From Micractinium sp. NFX-FRZ (taxonomy: Eukaryota > Chlorophyta > Trebouxiophyceae > Chlorellales > Chlorellaceae), in contig JAPTJF010000031.1 in assembly GCA_029339195.1 (NCBI GenBank), forward strand, positions 62,001 through 126,000: a stretch of DNA of 64,000 nucleotides. Direction: 5' to 3'. The notes below the pieces were generated by a model. It ran no database searches, had not been told where the DNA came from, and saw nothing but the letters and a program-made list of their open reading frames with translations. The position numbers were made by a program, and so were the translations under genes. How positions within the stretch are numbered: position 1 is the stretch's first letter; every line of letters starts with the position of its first letter. Positions 22,422 to 34,970 of the stretch are shown piece by piece.

Positions 22422-24756
22422 ATGGAGGCTTCACCAGCCTCTCAAGAGCGGGAGTGCTGCGTCTGCGGGCGCCCACGCGCACAGCTGCCTTGCCTGGGCT
22501 GTGCCGCAATGTTCTATTGCTCCGATAAGCACAGGGCCGCGCACTGCGATCGCCTGGGGCACGGGGCGGAGTGCGGCCGCATGGCCGCGGCGGTGGCGGC
22601 GCGGCAGGTTTGCAGGGTTGCCAATGCGAGGCCGTGTTCAAACCGGGCGTGCCGCTGTAGTGCTGGCAGCCCCAAATCATGTGGCTGCCATGTTTCAGGG
22701 CCTCAGTTGCAGCCCCATCTGCACCTGACCCCTCACCGCTCCTTGCCCTGCCCCTTTTGGCTGGCTGGCAGGAGCTGTTTGGGCACCCCTTCCCCTGGGC
22801 ACCTGCGACGCACCGCCAGCCGCCCTGCGCCTGGCTGGCCCAGCTGGGGCTGCACACGGGCACTGCCGCCGGCACTGCCGGCGCCTGGCTGCGTGAGTGC
22901 CCGCAGCACGGCGGCCCGGCCTCCGCTGCTGGGCCGTGGGGGGACGCCGCCCCCCTGCTGCGCCAATTGTGGGCGGGCGGTCAACGCTCGGCCAGCGTGA
23001 GCCGAGAGGCGCTCCTGGCAGCCTTGGGCCCTGATTGGATGGGCATGCCGCCGGCACACACTCCCTGCCTCCTGAGCCAGGTGCGCGCCCCTGCACTGCG
23101 CTGCGCTTGCTGCCCTGCGCTAGCCCAGCCAGCGGAGGTGCCCGCCCGCCCCGGGCCTCCCTCAGCCCAACCTTCAGCAACAACCATTGCCCTGCCGCCC
23201 GCCGAATGTCCCACGACTCATTCCCACCCGAGCTCCCGCTGCTGCCGACCGCGCCTGCTTCCGCCTCCGCAGGCGCCGCTGCCAGCTGGCGCAGCAGCGG
23301 CCCCACCGCTGCCCAGCTGGGAAGCGTACTACGGGCTGCGGGGCCTTCCCCTGGAGTCGCCGGCAGCGCTGCTGCTTGATGCCACGCTGACCCTATACTC
23401 AGCGGTGGTGCGCCTGCAGCAGCTGCTGAGAGCAGCGCAGGCGCAGCTGCAGGGCGAGCAGCAGGCGGCGCAGCTGAGCCAGCATGGGCAACAGCATGGG
23501 CAGCAGCAGCAGCTGAGCCACCAGCAGCAGCAGCAGGGACACGGCTGCGCAGCCTCTGGCATTGCGCTGCCGCAGCCGCTGGTGCTGCACCTGCTGGGGC
23601 CGCAGCTCGAGCTGGATGCCTGGCCGCTGCTGCTGGAGCTGGGGTGCCTGCTGCCTGCATGGCAGCGAGTGGAGCTCCATCTGATTGGCCCCGATGTGCC
23701 CGACTGGGCGCACGGCAGGCACGTCTGCGTGGCAGCCCCGGCAGGCAGCCGCTGCGGCCGGACGGGGTGCGCCTGCGGCAGACTTGCACCGGATACAGCT
23801 GCTGCAGCGGTGCCGGCCACAGGAGCAGCGCCGCCTTGGGAGGCGCCTGCACCAGCGGCAGGAGCATCGAGGGCGGCTGGGGCGGGAAAGCAGCAGGAAC
23901 GGCATGCAGGCAGCCAGGCTGGCAGCCAAGCGGGTGCCGGCAGCCAGACGCTGTTCTTCTGGCACGGAGATTGGCATGAGGTGGCGGCTGAGCTGGAGGC
24001 GCAGCACGGCGCTCCGCACGCTGTGGTTGCTCCAAACGCAGGTGTGGCGTGCCTGTCGCGCAATCGGCAGAGGGGGGGTGCTGCGGGTGCTGCAGGCAGG
24101 CGGTGGCAGTACTGCTGACAGGGCTGGGCGTGGGTTGGCAGCTGATTCACCCCTGTCCTCCCAGCCGCCTGCCTGTTGGCTTGCCACCTGCATCACAGTG
24201 CATGCCATCAGCAACCCACCCTCTCTGCTCCCGCCTCTGCCTCCATCCCCTGCCACCTGCAGGCCTGGCCGCATACATGAGCTGGGTGCCCACGCTGCAG
24301 CGGGTTCTGGGCGCCATGCAGCAGGCAGGCAGCAGCAGCAGTCACATAGCAAAGGGCAGCGGCGCCAGCAGCGGCGCCAGCAGTGCTGGCACCCATACAG
24401 ACAGCAGAAGCAGCACGGGCAGCCCGTGGCCGCTGGTCTGCTGCTTCACAGACTTCAATCAGGAGGCCGTACACAGGGCCTGCCAGCTGTGCAGCTTCCT
24501 GCTGGCTGCCAGCAGCGGCGGCAGCAGCAGCAGCCCTGCCGGAGCAGCAGCAGGTGATGCACAGGAGGCCCATGGCAGGGGCAGCGACAGTGGAAGGCGC
24601 AGCGGTGCTGGCAGCGGCAGCAGCGCCGGCGTTTGTCTCGAGTCCGACCCGCGCCCGTTCCCGTTCCGCAAGCCCGCGGCTGTGCTGTCCTCCGACCATG
24701 CGCTGCCCTCTGCCAGAAACTCTTTTGCACTCTGGCTGACGGCGCCGCAGCCCTAG
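22422..24756 (+). CDS. MYND zinc-finger protein with MSS51-C-like domain, 585 aa
   Basis: Exons 22422-22607, 22772-23080, 23273-24041 and 24263-24756; phases fit and the total is 586 codons. The ATG at 22422 directly precedes a MYND finger: C12-x2-C15, C24-x2-C27, YC33-x3-H37, H47-x3-C51 (CCVCGRPR, CLGC, MFYCSDKH). The remainder resembles the C-terminal domain of yeast MSS51/ZMYND15-type proteins: LVLHLLGPQLELDAWPLLLE, VELHLIGPDVPDW, WHEVAAELEAQHG, VVAPNAGLAAYMSWVPTLQ across intron 3, LVCCFTDFNQEAV, and VLSSDHALPSARNSFALWL at the end. MYND modules bind proteins with Pro-rich motifs. The role of the C-terminal domain in algae is not known to me, and there is no catalytic SET domain. A His/Gln-rich linker lies inside exon 3 and Gly/Ser-rich loops in exon 4. 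Confidence 0.85.
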
Positions 24757-26621
24757 GGCAGCTTGGTGCTCGGCCTCTCTGGCGTAGGCCTGTGCTCACC
24801 ACGGGGCACTGCCTGATGCCCGTCTCGATCCACTTCCACAACCTTTGCCCTGTTTGTTGCAAAGGCGAGCTGAACCCAATTTCAACCCTGCAGAGGGGCA
24901 GGGCGGGCGGGGGCCAAATCTCGTCGCTTGTGGAGCCAGCCAGGGCTTGGCCCCGACCAGGTCTGCCCACGGTCTGCCAGGAGGTCTAGGCAGTGCCTCT
25001 GTGCGCGCTGCCCCAAGGGGCTTGATGCCAGCCGGGGCGGCTGAGGGCTGGCGGGCTGCGTGGGTGGAGTGGGACTGGCCGCAAGGCAGGCCCGCTTAGT
25101 GTGCTGACGAGTCGGAGGTGGTTAGAGCAACGGGATGGCGCCTGGCCTGGGGCGAGTTTGTACCAGCAGTACCACAGGAACTCCCCTCCCCCCTGTTCCT
25201 GCCGACCCTTGTGAGGCCAGCTGGTTTGGCCCCCCAAACTGGCTGTGAAGTCGCACACTGGCCTGCGCATGTGAAGCCTGGCTGCGACGATGGCGCACTC
25301 CGCGCGGCAGGGCCCAGGAGTGTGGCCAGGGGTTTGAAGGGATGCTGGGAACTGGTCTGGAAGCTGCCAGTACTTCGGTACTTCCCGCCGGGTGCGCTGA
25401 GCTCTTCCGCATCGGTTTGTGGCGAGATACGGGCCCTTCACACTGCAAGCAGCCGTTAACGACGGAAACGAGGGATACGCTGGGAAGGGGAATATGCGCC
25501 CTCGGCAACAGTCCGGTACGTTTGTCTTCGTGAACTGCCTGCCCACCCAAGGAACCGGGGATGGCATGCGCAGCCCACAGCGCATTCCAGCATGCACAGG
25601 CTCGCGTCGCAGCCCCATCTCCCGGGCACAGGCATGTTACGTCATGCTGGGACATGGAGAGTGTGCAGCTGCGGCCTGCGCCATGGGCCTGCGCCAGCTG
25701 GTGCACCGGGCTGCAGGTGGCAGTCGCCAGCGGCCCAGCGCTAGCGCTGAACACTTTCGGTCGAACCCCTCCCTTTCTGACATCGTCTGCCAAGCTCTTG
25801 TGGCTCGCATCTTCAAAGAGGCAGGCACCATATGCGCCTCAGCTTCAGTCCGCCGCAGGACAGCTGGCGGCAGCACCTGGCAGCCCTACGGCACCTTGGA
25901 GGCCTCCTTCATCATGCACCCCATGGCTTCCGCTCAGCTGCAACCTACCGAAGCTCTGCGGGCACACGACTGTGCTCCAAGCCCATTTAATGCCGGTCGG
26001 TGGGTGCATTTGTGGGCAGGTGCGCTGGGGCGGCGGCGGTGTGTGCGCGGTGCGAGGGTACGAGGCGGTGCCTGGGCCACATGCCGGGCGGCGAGAAACA
26101 AAGATTGGAGGGTGGGGGGTGGGGTGGGGGCCCCTCTGGCCTGAGCGGTTGCAATGGCCTATCATTAGAAGTAAACATGGGCGTCGGCAGGGGTCAGATG
26201 GCAGGAGCCAGCTTCCTGCAGCCACTGAGAAGGTGCCCCGTGACGTGGTACTTGCATGGCATGAGTCGACAGGAGGGCCCCATTTTGGGTCCCGTGTGCG
26301 CTGGAACTCCTCGCCGTTTTTGAAGATAGCCCCGTATGAGAAATGCACGGGACTACCGACGCCTGGGTGGGCACCTAAGAGAATGCTTTGGTGGCTTACG
26401 TGGCATTGAACCAGGACGCGGCCGGGCCAGCAGCCAGCTGGCCCCTTTGGCCGCTGTCCTCACTTCCTGCGCCCCCGTGAGCTATAATATCCTTCTTGAC
26501 GGCCTCGCCAGTCCATACACCCAACTCAATTCGGCGGGGCAGGCTACTGTCCCCTGGCGCGAGCTTTAAAAACGCGGCCCGCTCGCTCGAGTCCAACAAG
26601 GAGCTATAGTGGCTATATCAC
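24757..26621. other. 1.9 kb without a supported gene
   Basis: Long open frames exist because of the base composition, but none has a domain, repeat or splice logic. An AT-rich GCTATAATATCC at about 26482 lies 140 bases upstream of the next start codon and could be a TATA-like element of the wall glycoprotein gene. Confidence 0.45.
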
Positions 26622-29600
26622 ATGAACCGGCGGGCATCCTCCAGCTCGCCGCGCCTGCTTCTCGCGGGCGCTTGCCTTGTGGCCGCAGTCTCTCTCGCCG
26701 CCGCAGCATGTCCGGGTGTCTACTTCGGGACCTCCACCACCGACATTGGAACGGATTACAACGCGGGGGACGGTGCGATGGGGGCACGCATGGCGGACGG
26801 GTGTTCCTCACCAGCTGCAGGACCACCGCCGCTACCACTGTCGGCTGCCGCCTGAATTGCCGCTACCGCACAGCGTGCACTGCTGCAGCCGGCGTGCACC
26901 ACCCCAATTCAGCTCACCTTCCCAGCAGCACTCCTCTCCCATTGCAGGCTTCCTGCATCCCACACTAGCCAACGTCCTTCCTGTGAGCCCCGCCTGGCCC
27001 GCCGCCCGGCCGCCACCTGTCCCGGGCAATTTGCCCCGTACCAGCAGCCCCCAGCACCCCGCGCAGTACGCCCCGCACTCATACACAGCACACCGCAGAC
27101 AGCCCATTGTATCGCGCCAAGCCCGTCCCTCACACGAATGGAACCTGGCCCCCCTTTCCTGCCTGCTCCCAGATTACCGGGCGGTGCGACACCAGCGGGG
27201 AGGGAGCCTCGACAAGCCCCTCTGACTGGCTTGTGCAGCTGATCCAGTGCGGCACAACACCATGCACTGACGGCGTCAACCTGCCGTCTGGGTTCCAGAC
27301 CAGCTACCCGCCATGCTCCAGCGGCACTGTGGGGTCTAACTGCACACTGGCGCCCTCCGGTGGGTGCCGTGGCTGGGCGCTGCAGGGCGGCACAGGCGGC
27401 AGCCGCAGCCGCTGCAGCAGCTGGCCAACGCCGCTGCACCAGTGGCCAAGTTTGACCACCCGTTACACACCTCCCGTTGACACACAGCCCGTTACACATG
27501 GCGAGCAGCATGGCCGGCCGGCACCTCTCCCCACTCCTGTCTTCCACTCCCGCCACTCGCTCCCCCCTGTCTGCAGCTGCCATCACGTACATCGACAGCA
27601 CTTACACCTCCACTTACTCGCTGAGCATCCCCACAGCATACCTGGGAGCACCCACATTCTACTTCTGGAGGTGGGCTAGCCAGTTCAGCAGTGTGCTGCC
27701 ACCTCAGTAATGCGGGCCCGGCTGAGCTGGCGGGTGAGCTGGCCCGGCCCGGCCCTATGGCCACGCCTATGCGTGTGCTCTCCCGCCCCACACGCCGCAT
27801 GCTCGCTGCCCTCCCGGTGCACGCAGGTGCTTTTATGGATGCGGCAGCGGTTGGGAGCAGAGGAGCGCAGCAAGCTTCACTGTGGTGCGCCCCAGTTCCC
27901 GCTTGCCTCCTCTCCTTGCTCTGCAAGCACAGCGCGCGTCACTGTGGCGAGCTTCTGTCCCATGTGCCCTCTCCTCTTCTAGGGTTGTGACAGCGCAGCA
28001 CGCTTCACCTTCTGTGGTGACCTTCTGTTCTTTCTTGTCTCTGTGCTGTGAAAGCGCAGCAAGCCTCGCAGCAAGCTGCAGCTGGTGGCATCCCCGGCCA
28101 GTGGGGTTACATAGTGCGGAGATGCCTGGCGCCCAAAACAGCCCATGCACTGTCCTCCTTTGCAGGGCGACCCGCGCCCCCGCAACCCGCCGCCGCCCCC
28201 AAAGCCGTCCCCACCGCCGCCACCGCGGCCGCCCCCTCCCAAGCCTTCGCCACCGCCACCGCCCCCTCCCAAGCCGTCGCCACCGCCGCCGCCCCCTCCC
28301 AAGCCGCGGCCCCCACCCCCCAAGCCCCCCAGCCCCAGGCCTCCCCCACCGTCACCGCCCTCCACAGTGTGAGTGAAGCAGGGCAGCACAAGGTGCCGGA
28401 TGGCTGCAAGCTACACGGGAGTGCCCCGCCTGCCCTACGCCCCCACCCCACCACACCCACCTACCCACCCCGGCGTCTTTGAGCTCACCTGCCTGCAGGA
28501 GCCCACCCCCCTCGCCCTCACCCCCACCACCAAAACCGCCCTCCCCGCCCCCGCCGTCGCCCCGACCCCCTAGACCGCCCCCCCCCTCGCCGCGGCCCCC
28601 GTCGCCGCCCCCGCCCTCGCCGCGGCCCCCATCTCCGTCGCCGCCCCCGCCCAGCCCTTCACCGCCGCCCCCGCCGCCCACTCCACCTGCCCGCTTTGGG
28701 CAGGCTACCGCTGACATTGACACCACGCAGAAGAACCCGGTAACAGGAGTTATCTTTGCCCCGCCAGGGAACATCCTGCAGGTGGGGCGAGGGAGGGAGG
28801 GACGCACGTGGGTGGGGAGGGGACGAAGGGCGCTCGGCGGGCGCGCGGTGCTATGCCCCCCGGCACCCCGCCCTCATCACACCCGTCCCCAAGCGCCTGC
28901 AGGTGAACGCGAGCTGTAAAGTGGACGGGCGCTACGCTCAAATTGGACAAAACAACTGGCCTGCCCAGGTGAGCAATGAATGCATAGAGGCTCGCACAGT
29001 GGCCTGGGCGCCCTGGGAGTGGTGACGACAGATGAGGGGTTCCAGGTGGCGTGCGCCGCCGCGCGCGGCGGGGCCCCCCGCCCGCCTCATGCCCAAACAT
29101 ACATTGTTGTCAACAGCGGCCTGCGCTATGGTTGCTCGTACGTTTCCCCGAGAAATCGAATGTGGCTGTGCGGCGGGGAGCAGCAAAGGCAAGCGCCAAA
29201 CTCGAATTCGAGGGGCACGTGAAAGGCGCTTGGGGCTCCTTCGAGTGAGCCAGCTGCGCGCGAGTGAACGCAAAAGCGGGCGCCGGCGCAGCGTCCAGCC
29301 CGGTGTCAACTGTGCCAACTGCCTGCCCGCCGTTCCCGCTGCTGCAGCTCGTCATCTGCGGCGACCCGCCTGGGTCGAGCTCTTGCAGCTCCGCCTCCTA
29401 CAATGCCAGCAATCCCATACTCCTGCCCCACACCGTCACGTACGACGGCACAACATACACAGGTGGGTGGCCAGGCGGGCAGCAGCGGCCTGGCACGGCT
29501 GCGGGCTCGAGCGGCGGGTCGGTTGCCGCGCCTGTGCTTTGCTGCCGCCTCGTTGTCTTCCTTGCTTTGCCTGGTGATAGCAGCGCCGAGGCTGGGTTGG

Positions 29601-32600
29601 ATGCAGGGGGTACCTGGAACAATGCGCCACGCGCCGTCACATGTGCCATGCAGCGCAGCACCCAGCGCAGCACCCAGCGCCCCCGCCTGCTCGTACCTGC
29701 CCTGTCTGCAGCATCCTACAGCTTCAACGTGACGCCGGCATGGATCAGCCCGCAACCAATCACGTACCGGTACTTCATCTGCTTATAGTGAGCACTACAA
29801 GGAGGGTACACAGCCGCAGAAGTGGCTGGGGCTCACCACTGCCGCAATGCAACTTGTGCGCTCTGCTTGGCCCGGTGCGGGCGTGGTGCGATACCCAGCT
29901 ACACCCCGTGTCCTAACACACGCCCCCCCATTGCACAATGCAGCGACGGAATCGAGGAAGGCACAATAGACACTTCTCAGAGATCCGGCGCTTCCCTGGA
30001 CGTTTATGCACCGCCACCTCCGCCGCCGCCGCCCCGGCCACCCCCACCACCAATGCCGCCGAGCCCCTCACCTCCACCAAGCCCTCCCCCGCCTCCACCC
30101 AGCCCCTCTCCCCCTCCTCCCTCCCCGCCACCGCCCAGCCCCTCTCCCCCTCCTCCCTCCCCGCCGCCTCCCAGCCCCTCACCCCCGCCGCCGTCACCTC
30201 CTCCTCCGTCTCCTCCGCCCCCCAGCCCACCACCGCCCAGCCCCTCTCCCCCTCCTCCCTCCCCGCCGCCTCCCAGCCCCTCACCACCACCGCCCAGCCC
30301 ACCGCCGCCCAGCCCCTCTCCCCCTCCTCCCTCCCCGCCGCCTCCCAGCCCCTCACCACCACCGCCCAGCCCACCACCGCCCAGCCCCTCTCCCCCTCCT
30401 CCCTCCCCNNNNNNNNNNNNNNNNNNNNNNNNNNNNNNNNNNNNNNNNNNNNNNNNNNNNNNNNNNNNNNNNNNNNNNNNNNNNNNNNNNNNNNNNNNNN
30501 NNNNNNNNCCGCCCAGCCCACCACCGCCCAGCCCCTCTCCCCCTCCTCCCTCCCCGCCGCCTCCCAGCCCCTCACCACCACCGCCGTCACCTCCCCCTCC
30601 GTCTCCTCCGCCCCCCAGCCCACCACCGCCCAGCCCCTCACCACCACCGCCCAGCCCACCACCGCCCAGCCCCTCTCCCCATCCTCCATCCCCGCCGCCT
30701 CCAAGCCCCTCACCACCACCACCCAGCCCACCACCGCCCAGCCCCTCTCCCCCTCCTCCATCCCCACCGCCGCCCAGCCCGTCACCCTCACCACCACCGC
30801 CCAGCCCGCCGCCTCCCAGCCCCTCTCCCCCTCCTCCCTCCCCGCCGCCTCCCAGCCCCTCACCACCACTGCCGTCACCTCCCCCTCCGTCTCCTCCGCC
30901 CCCCAGCCCACCACCGCCCAGCCCCTCACCCCCTCCTCCCTCCCCGCCGCCTCCCAGCCCCTCACCCCCTCTTCCGTCCCCGCCGCCTCCCAGCCCCTCA
31001 CCACCACCCCCCAGCCCACCACCGCCCAGCCCCTCTCCCCCTCCTCCATCCCCGCCGCCTCCCAGCCCCTCACCCCCTCCTCCATCCCCGCCGCCTCCCA
31101 GCCCGTCACCTCCACCCCCCAGCCCACCACCGCCCAGCCCCTCACCCCCTCCTCCCTCCCGGCCGTCTCCCAGCCCCTCACCACCACCGCCTAGCCCACC
31201 GCCGCCCAGCCCCTCTCCCCCTCCTCCCTCCCCGCCGCCTCCCAGCCCCTCACCAACACCGCCCAGCCCACCACCGCCCAGGCCCTCTCCTCCGCAGCCG
31301 TCACCACCACCGCCCAACCCCCCGCCACCCAGCCCACCACCTCCGCCCACCAGCCCTCCGCCTCCCAGCCCGTCTCCCCCACCGCCCAGCCCTCCTCCTC
31401 CCGCCCCCCCTCCATCACCACCGCCTCCCTCCCCGCCTTCCCCTTCACCGCCGCCTCCTTCTCCCCCACCGCCCTCGCCATCCCCTCCGCCTTCCATCCC
31501 CATGCCACCACCACCAGCCAGAGGCCCTCTCAGCACATCCCCTCCTCCCCGTCAGGAGTCCCCCCCGCCGCCCAGCCCCTCTCCGCCTCCCCCCAGCCCT
31601 GCTCCACCGACGTCACCTCCACCAAGCCCTCCGCCCAAACGAGCGTAAGCACCTCACCTAATGCGCCTGCTGTTGGGTGCCAGCGATCTTGCACCCCTGC
31701 TTGCTCGCTGCCTCAGTGTCTGCCTTCTCACTCTGCACCTGCAACTCCCCACATCCCCCGCCTGATGCAGCCCTTTGGCACCAACCGCCATTGCGCCCCC
31801 GTTGCCCCCCCAGCCTCCACCGCCCCGGCGGCCCCCGCCTCCATCGCCCCGCCCCCCCCCACCTCGCCCCTCCCCACCTCCACCTCCAAAACGCTCCCCA
31901 CCGCCACCACCTCCACGCCGGACGCCCCTGGCCCCCGGTCGCCTGCTCAGCCCGCCGCCTCCCCGCCAGCCGCCAACCCGCCGGCCGCCACCCCGCCGCC
32001 CGCCTCCCCGCCAGCCGCCACCCCGCCGGCCACCTCCCCGCCGGCCACCTCCCCGCCGGCCACCTCCCCCCACCTCCACCGCCGCAATCGTGGGGGATCC
32101 TCATTACCGTGGGTTCAGCAAGGCTCCGGGGCCCTGGGAACTCTTCAAGGGTGTGCCAGGTGGCGTCTATGACCTGTACACAGACGCCCGCAGCGTGAGG
32201 CTGTCCTCCACTTTTGGGGCGGGCGGGGCCAACGGCAAGGCCACCTTCATTCGCGAGATCAGCTTCACGAGAGGAGCAGGAGCGCAGCGCGTCACAGCGG
32301 GCATCTCGCGCGTCGGCGCCAACTGGGTGCTGCAGAGTGAGCTGGGCGGGCTTGGGTCCAGGGGTGGGCAGGCAGGCGGGCAGCTGCAGGCCCAGCAAAG
32401 GGTGGGTCGCATGGCGTGGGGGCAGGGGAGATGGGGAGGCACTACGCACGATGTAGAGGAGGCGGGCGGGCACGTTTGGTCCGGGCTGCTGTAGCTAACC
32501 TGGGTTGACGCATGACGCATTGTCGCTCGGACTGCTTGGTACACATCCGGAGTACAGCAGGCGGCGCACCAGCGAGCTCAAAACCGAAAGCAGAGGCAGG

Positions 32601-33634
32601 CGCCTCCTGCACCACAGTCCAAAGTTTTGACGCACAGTGCCGCCCCGCCCCCCGCCGCGCGCCTGCTCCCCCGCAGTCACCGCCAACGGCCGGCGCATGG
32701 GCGCCCTTCAGACCATGAAGATTGGCGGCGACATCTCTGTGCAGGCCACGCCTGTCAAGGCTGGCCGCCCCGCCGGCGTGATCATCACGCTGCCATACCT
32801 GAGCATTCGTGTCGTGCAGCGCACGCCGTACAAGCCGGCCCATGTGAGAATGCTTCTGAACTGCCGTTGATTGGTTGGGGTGCCACGTGTTTGGTTGAGC
32901 TGCACGCCGCATGCACAGCAGGTCGTGGTGCATGCCGCACTGCCGCTGCAGCGGCTCCCAGCCTTGTTCGGGGTGTGTGGCCTGACATGGTGCCCACACC
33001 TCCTCCCCCACGTCCCTCCCCTGCCCCGCCCTGCCCTGCATGTATGCAGCTGCCGCCCACACTCTCAGCTGCGGCCCAAAACTCTGGCCCGTCCCCTCTC
33101 ACCCTCACTGACCTCCTGCCCAATGTCCATCCGCTGCACTCACTCTGCGCCCATGTCCCCCCTCTTTCTGTTACAGGTTCGGCCCACCGAGTATGGCTCT
33201 TGGCTGGATGTCTACCTTACGATACTGGGCCCGGTGCCCACTCCCCTGGGGGGTCTCCTAGGTATGCTGCGCTGCCTAGGGCGTAAGGGGTGCGCTTGGG
33301 GTGCATGCTGCGCCTTCGTGCCTGCCGTGCAAAGCCGTGCCTGCCGCCCTGTCGCGGCCGCCGGTCGTGTGGTACCTTGCTCCCTGCTGCCCACCGCCGC
33401 TGCGTCTCTGCTTTGTGCACACCCAGTGCACCCGCCCCTGGGCAGCCCCTCTCACGCTGGCCCACATGCCCTACTTTCTACCACCGCCCCTGCCTCCCCC
33501 TTGCAGGCCGGACTTACCGTCCGCCTTCGGCAGCCGCCGCCGCTGGCGCCGGCGCCGGCGGCGTCTCTGCCGCTGGTGCCGGTGCCCTGCCAATGGCGAC
33601 CTTTGAGTTCTTGCCCACACAAGCCTCGGGATGA
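26622..33634 (+). CDS. Secreted hydroxyproline-rich wall glycoprotein with duplicated globular domain and vWD-like module
   Basis: Exons: 26622-26772, 26948-26982, 27173-27359, 27577-27670, 27827-27884, 28166-28368, 28499-28781, 28903-28968, 29348-29462, 29712-29787, 29944-31644, 31771-32336, 32677-32843, 33177-33261 and 33507-33634. All phases agree, about 1304 aa with the N gap counted as written. Order: signal peptide (1-~28), Cys-rich globular domain 1 (to ~175), Pro-rich linker, globular domain 2 (~305-440), a long (SPSPPPPSPPPP)n stalk, then IVGDPHYRGF (near 1096) opening a vWD/root-cap-like module that ends near GGLLGRTYRP. The two globular domains align (ITYIDSTYTSTYSLSIPTAY with VTYDGTTYTASYSFNVTPAW; QRSAASFTV with QRSGASLDV), which supports exons 1, 2 and 5. 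SPPPP stalks of this kind are Hyp-O-glycosylated in algal walls. Exons 2 and 5 are the least certain. Confidence 0.8.
30006..31644 (+). repeat. (SPPPP)n-coding minisatellite
   Basis: A 36-base-type unit coding SPSPPPPSPPPP repeats throughout exon 11 of the wall glycoprotein. The opposite strand shows a shadow frame of GGGGEG repeats, and the other + frames show TTAQPLSPSSLPAASQPL-type repeats. None of these is a gene. Confidence 0.95.
30409..30508. other. Assembly gap (exactly 100 N) in the Pro-rich exon
   Basis: The round number suggests a gap of unknown size. The SPPPP frame is the same on both sides, but the real number of repeats is not known. Confidence 0.98.
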
Positions 33635-34970
33635 GTTGAAGCCTTCCCCAGCATGCTGGGGCTGGTGGGGTCAGAAGCAAGGCGGAGGTTGTGGCAACAT
33701 CAGCACCCCGTCGGGCGAGCCCAAGCCGTCATCAGTAGCGTCGGCCTGAGCCCCGCTGCTCCGCCTGGTGCCACACCAACAGCGCGCCTTGTTGCACCCT
33801 CCCACGAGTGGGGCCTCAAGGCGATCCACGCCCCACACAGCTCCCCTCCCTGCCCGTCCGGTTGCCGTGCCCTCCCCCAGCTGCTCTCCCTCCCCTCCCT
33901 CCCTTTTGTCGTACCTCCGTCTCGCCACTGCGTTTGCCGCACCTCCCTAGCGCCCGCTCCAATTCCTCTTCCATCGTTTTCCGCCAGTACCCTGAGCATT
34001 TGCTGATATGTTTGAAGGAATAAAAGATGTGCAGGTTTAGCTTTGCACACGTCCTCTCCTCTGCTTTGCCCCCAATGGGCCGCTTCTTCCCACCAAGCCC
34101 CCACACGTACCCCCGCCCTCACACACCTCGCGCTGCCCCATCCCCCGCCACCACACCCCTTTCCGCACACTTCCCGCCCTCTTGCCTCACATCTAGAAAG
34201 CACGCTGCTCTGACCCTCCAGCCTGCCTGCTCTGCTGCATTCTTTCACCCAGTGCACCCGCCCGCACGTCCTTCCACCACATCACCCTCCCTCAGCATCA
34301 CCCTGCGCAACAGCACCGCTCTTCAACGACATCACCCTGCCCGACAGCACCGCGCTCCTCCCGGGAACAGGACTGCGCCCCTCCTTCAAACCTTAAGGAG
34401 GGAGGCACGGGCCTGCCGCCCATTTATGCAGATCCTCTTTTCCCAAATGCACCCCTGCCTGCCTGCCTTCCAGCGAGGCCCCTCAATTTCTTCCCGAGCG
34501 TCCCAAGCTTCCCGATTCGTTCGCACTCTTTGGCTGGCCCCTCTCTCAGCAGGCGTGTGGTGCTGCGCAGGGAGGGGCAGCAGCGCGACGTTGCTGGAAC
34601 CCCAGCCCTCCCACATCCCCTGCGCTTGCTCACACCGCTCTTCAATGCCTTTGCGACTGCCTACACTTTCTCCCCCCTGGCGTGCGACATGCCCGGAATA
34701 AGTTTCGCCCTTTTCCCCTTTCATTTGCCTGCCTTGCATCGATGCAAAAATCCTCGAACGACCTCCCCTTGTGTGAAACAAAACACTTCTACACATCAGC
34801 AGGCGGCGCCGGACATACTTGGTATGCGGCAGACACATGAAGGTGGGTGCACTCCTGTGCCAGGGCAGGCGCAGCAGCCCTGCCGTTGAGCTGGCAGACG
34901 CCGAGCTGGCAGATCATTCTGAACCCCACACGCCATACTGCCGCCCACCTTTGCTTTGAGGGTGCCACAC
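33635..34970. other. 3' flank of the wall glycoprotein gene and intergenic DNA
   Basis: Pyrimidine-rich on the + strand. AATAAA occurs at 34019-34024, about 385 bases past the stop, and may act in polyadenylation. No gene is supported. Confidence 0.4.

Noticed and set aside
24757..26621. Several 160-280-codon open frames
   Set aside because: Composition-driven. Frames on both strands are equally long and none has recognisable motifs.
29913..31536. Minus-strand frames of GGGGEG (glycine-rich protein) and + strand TTAQPLSPSS frames
   Set aside because: Shadows of the SPPPP repeat exon. The SPPPP frame is continuous with spliced non-repeat exons on both sides; the others are not.
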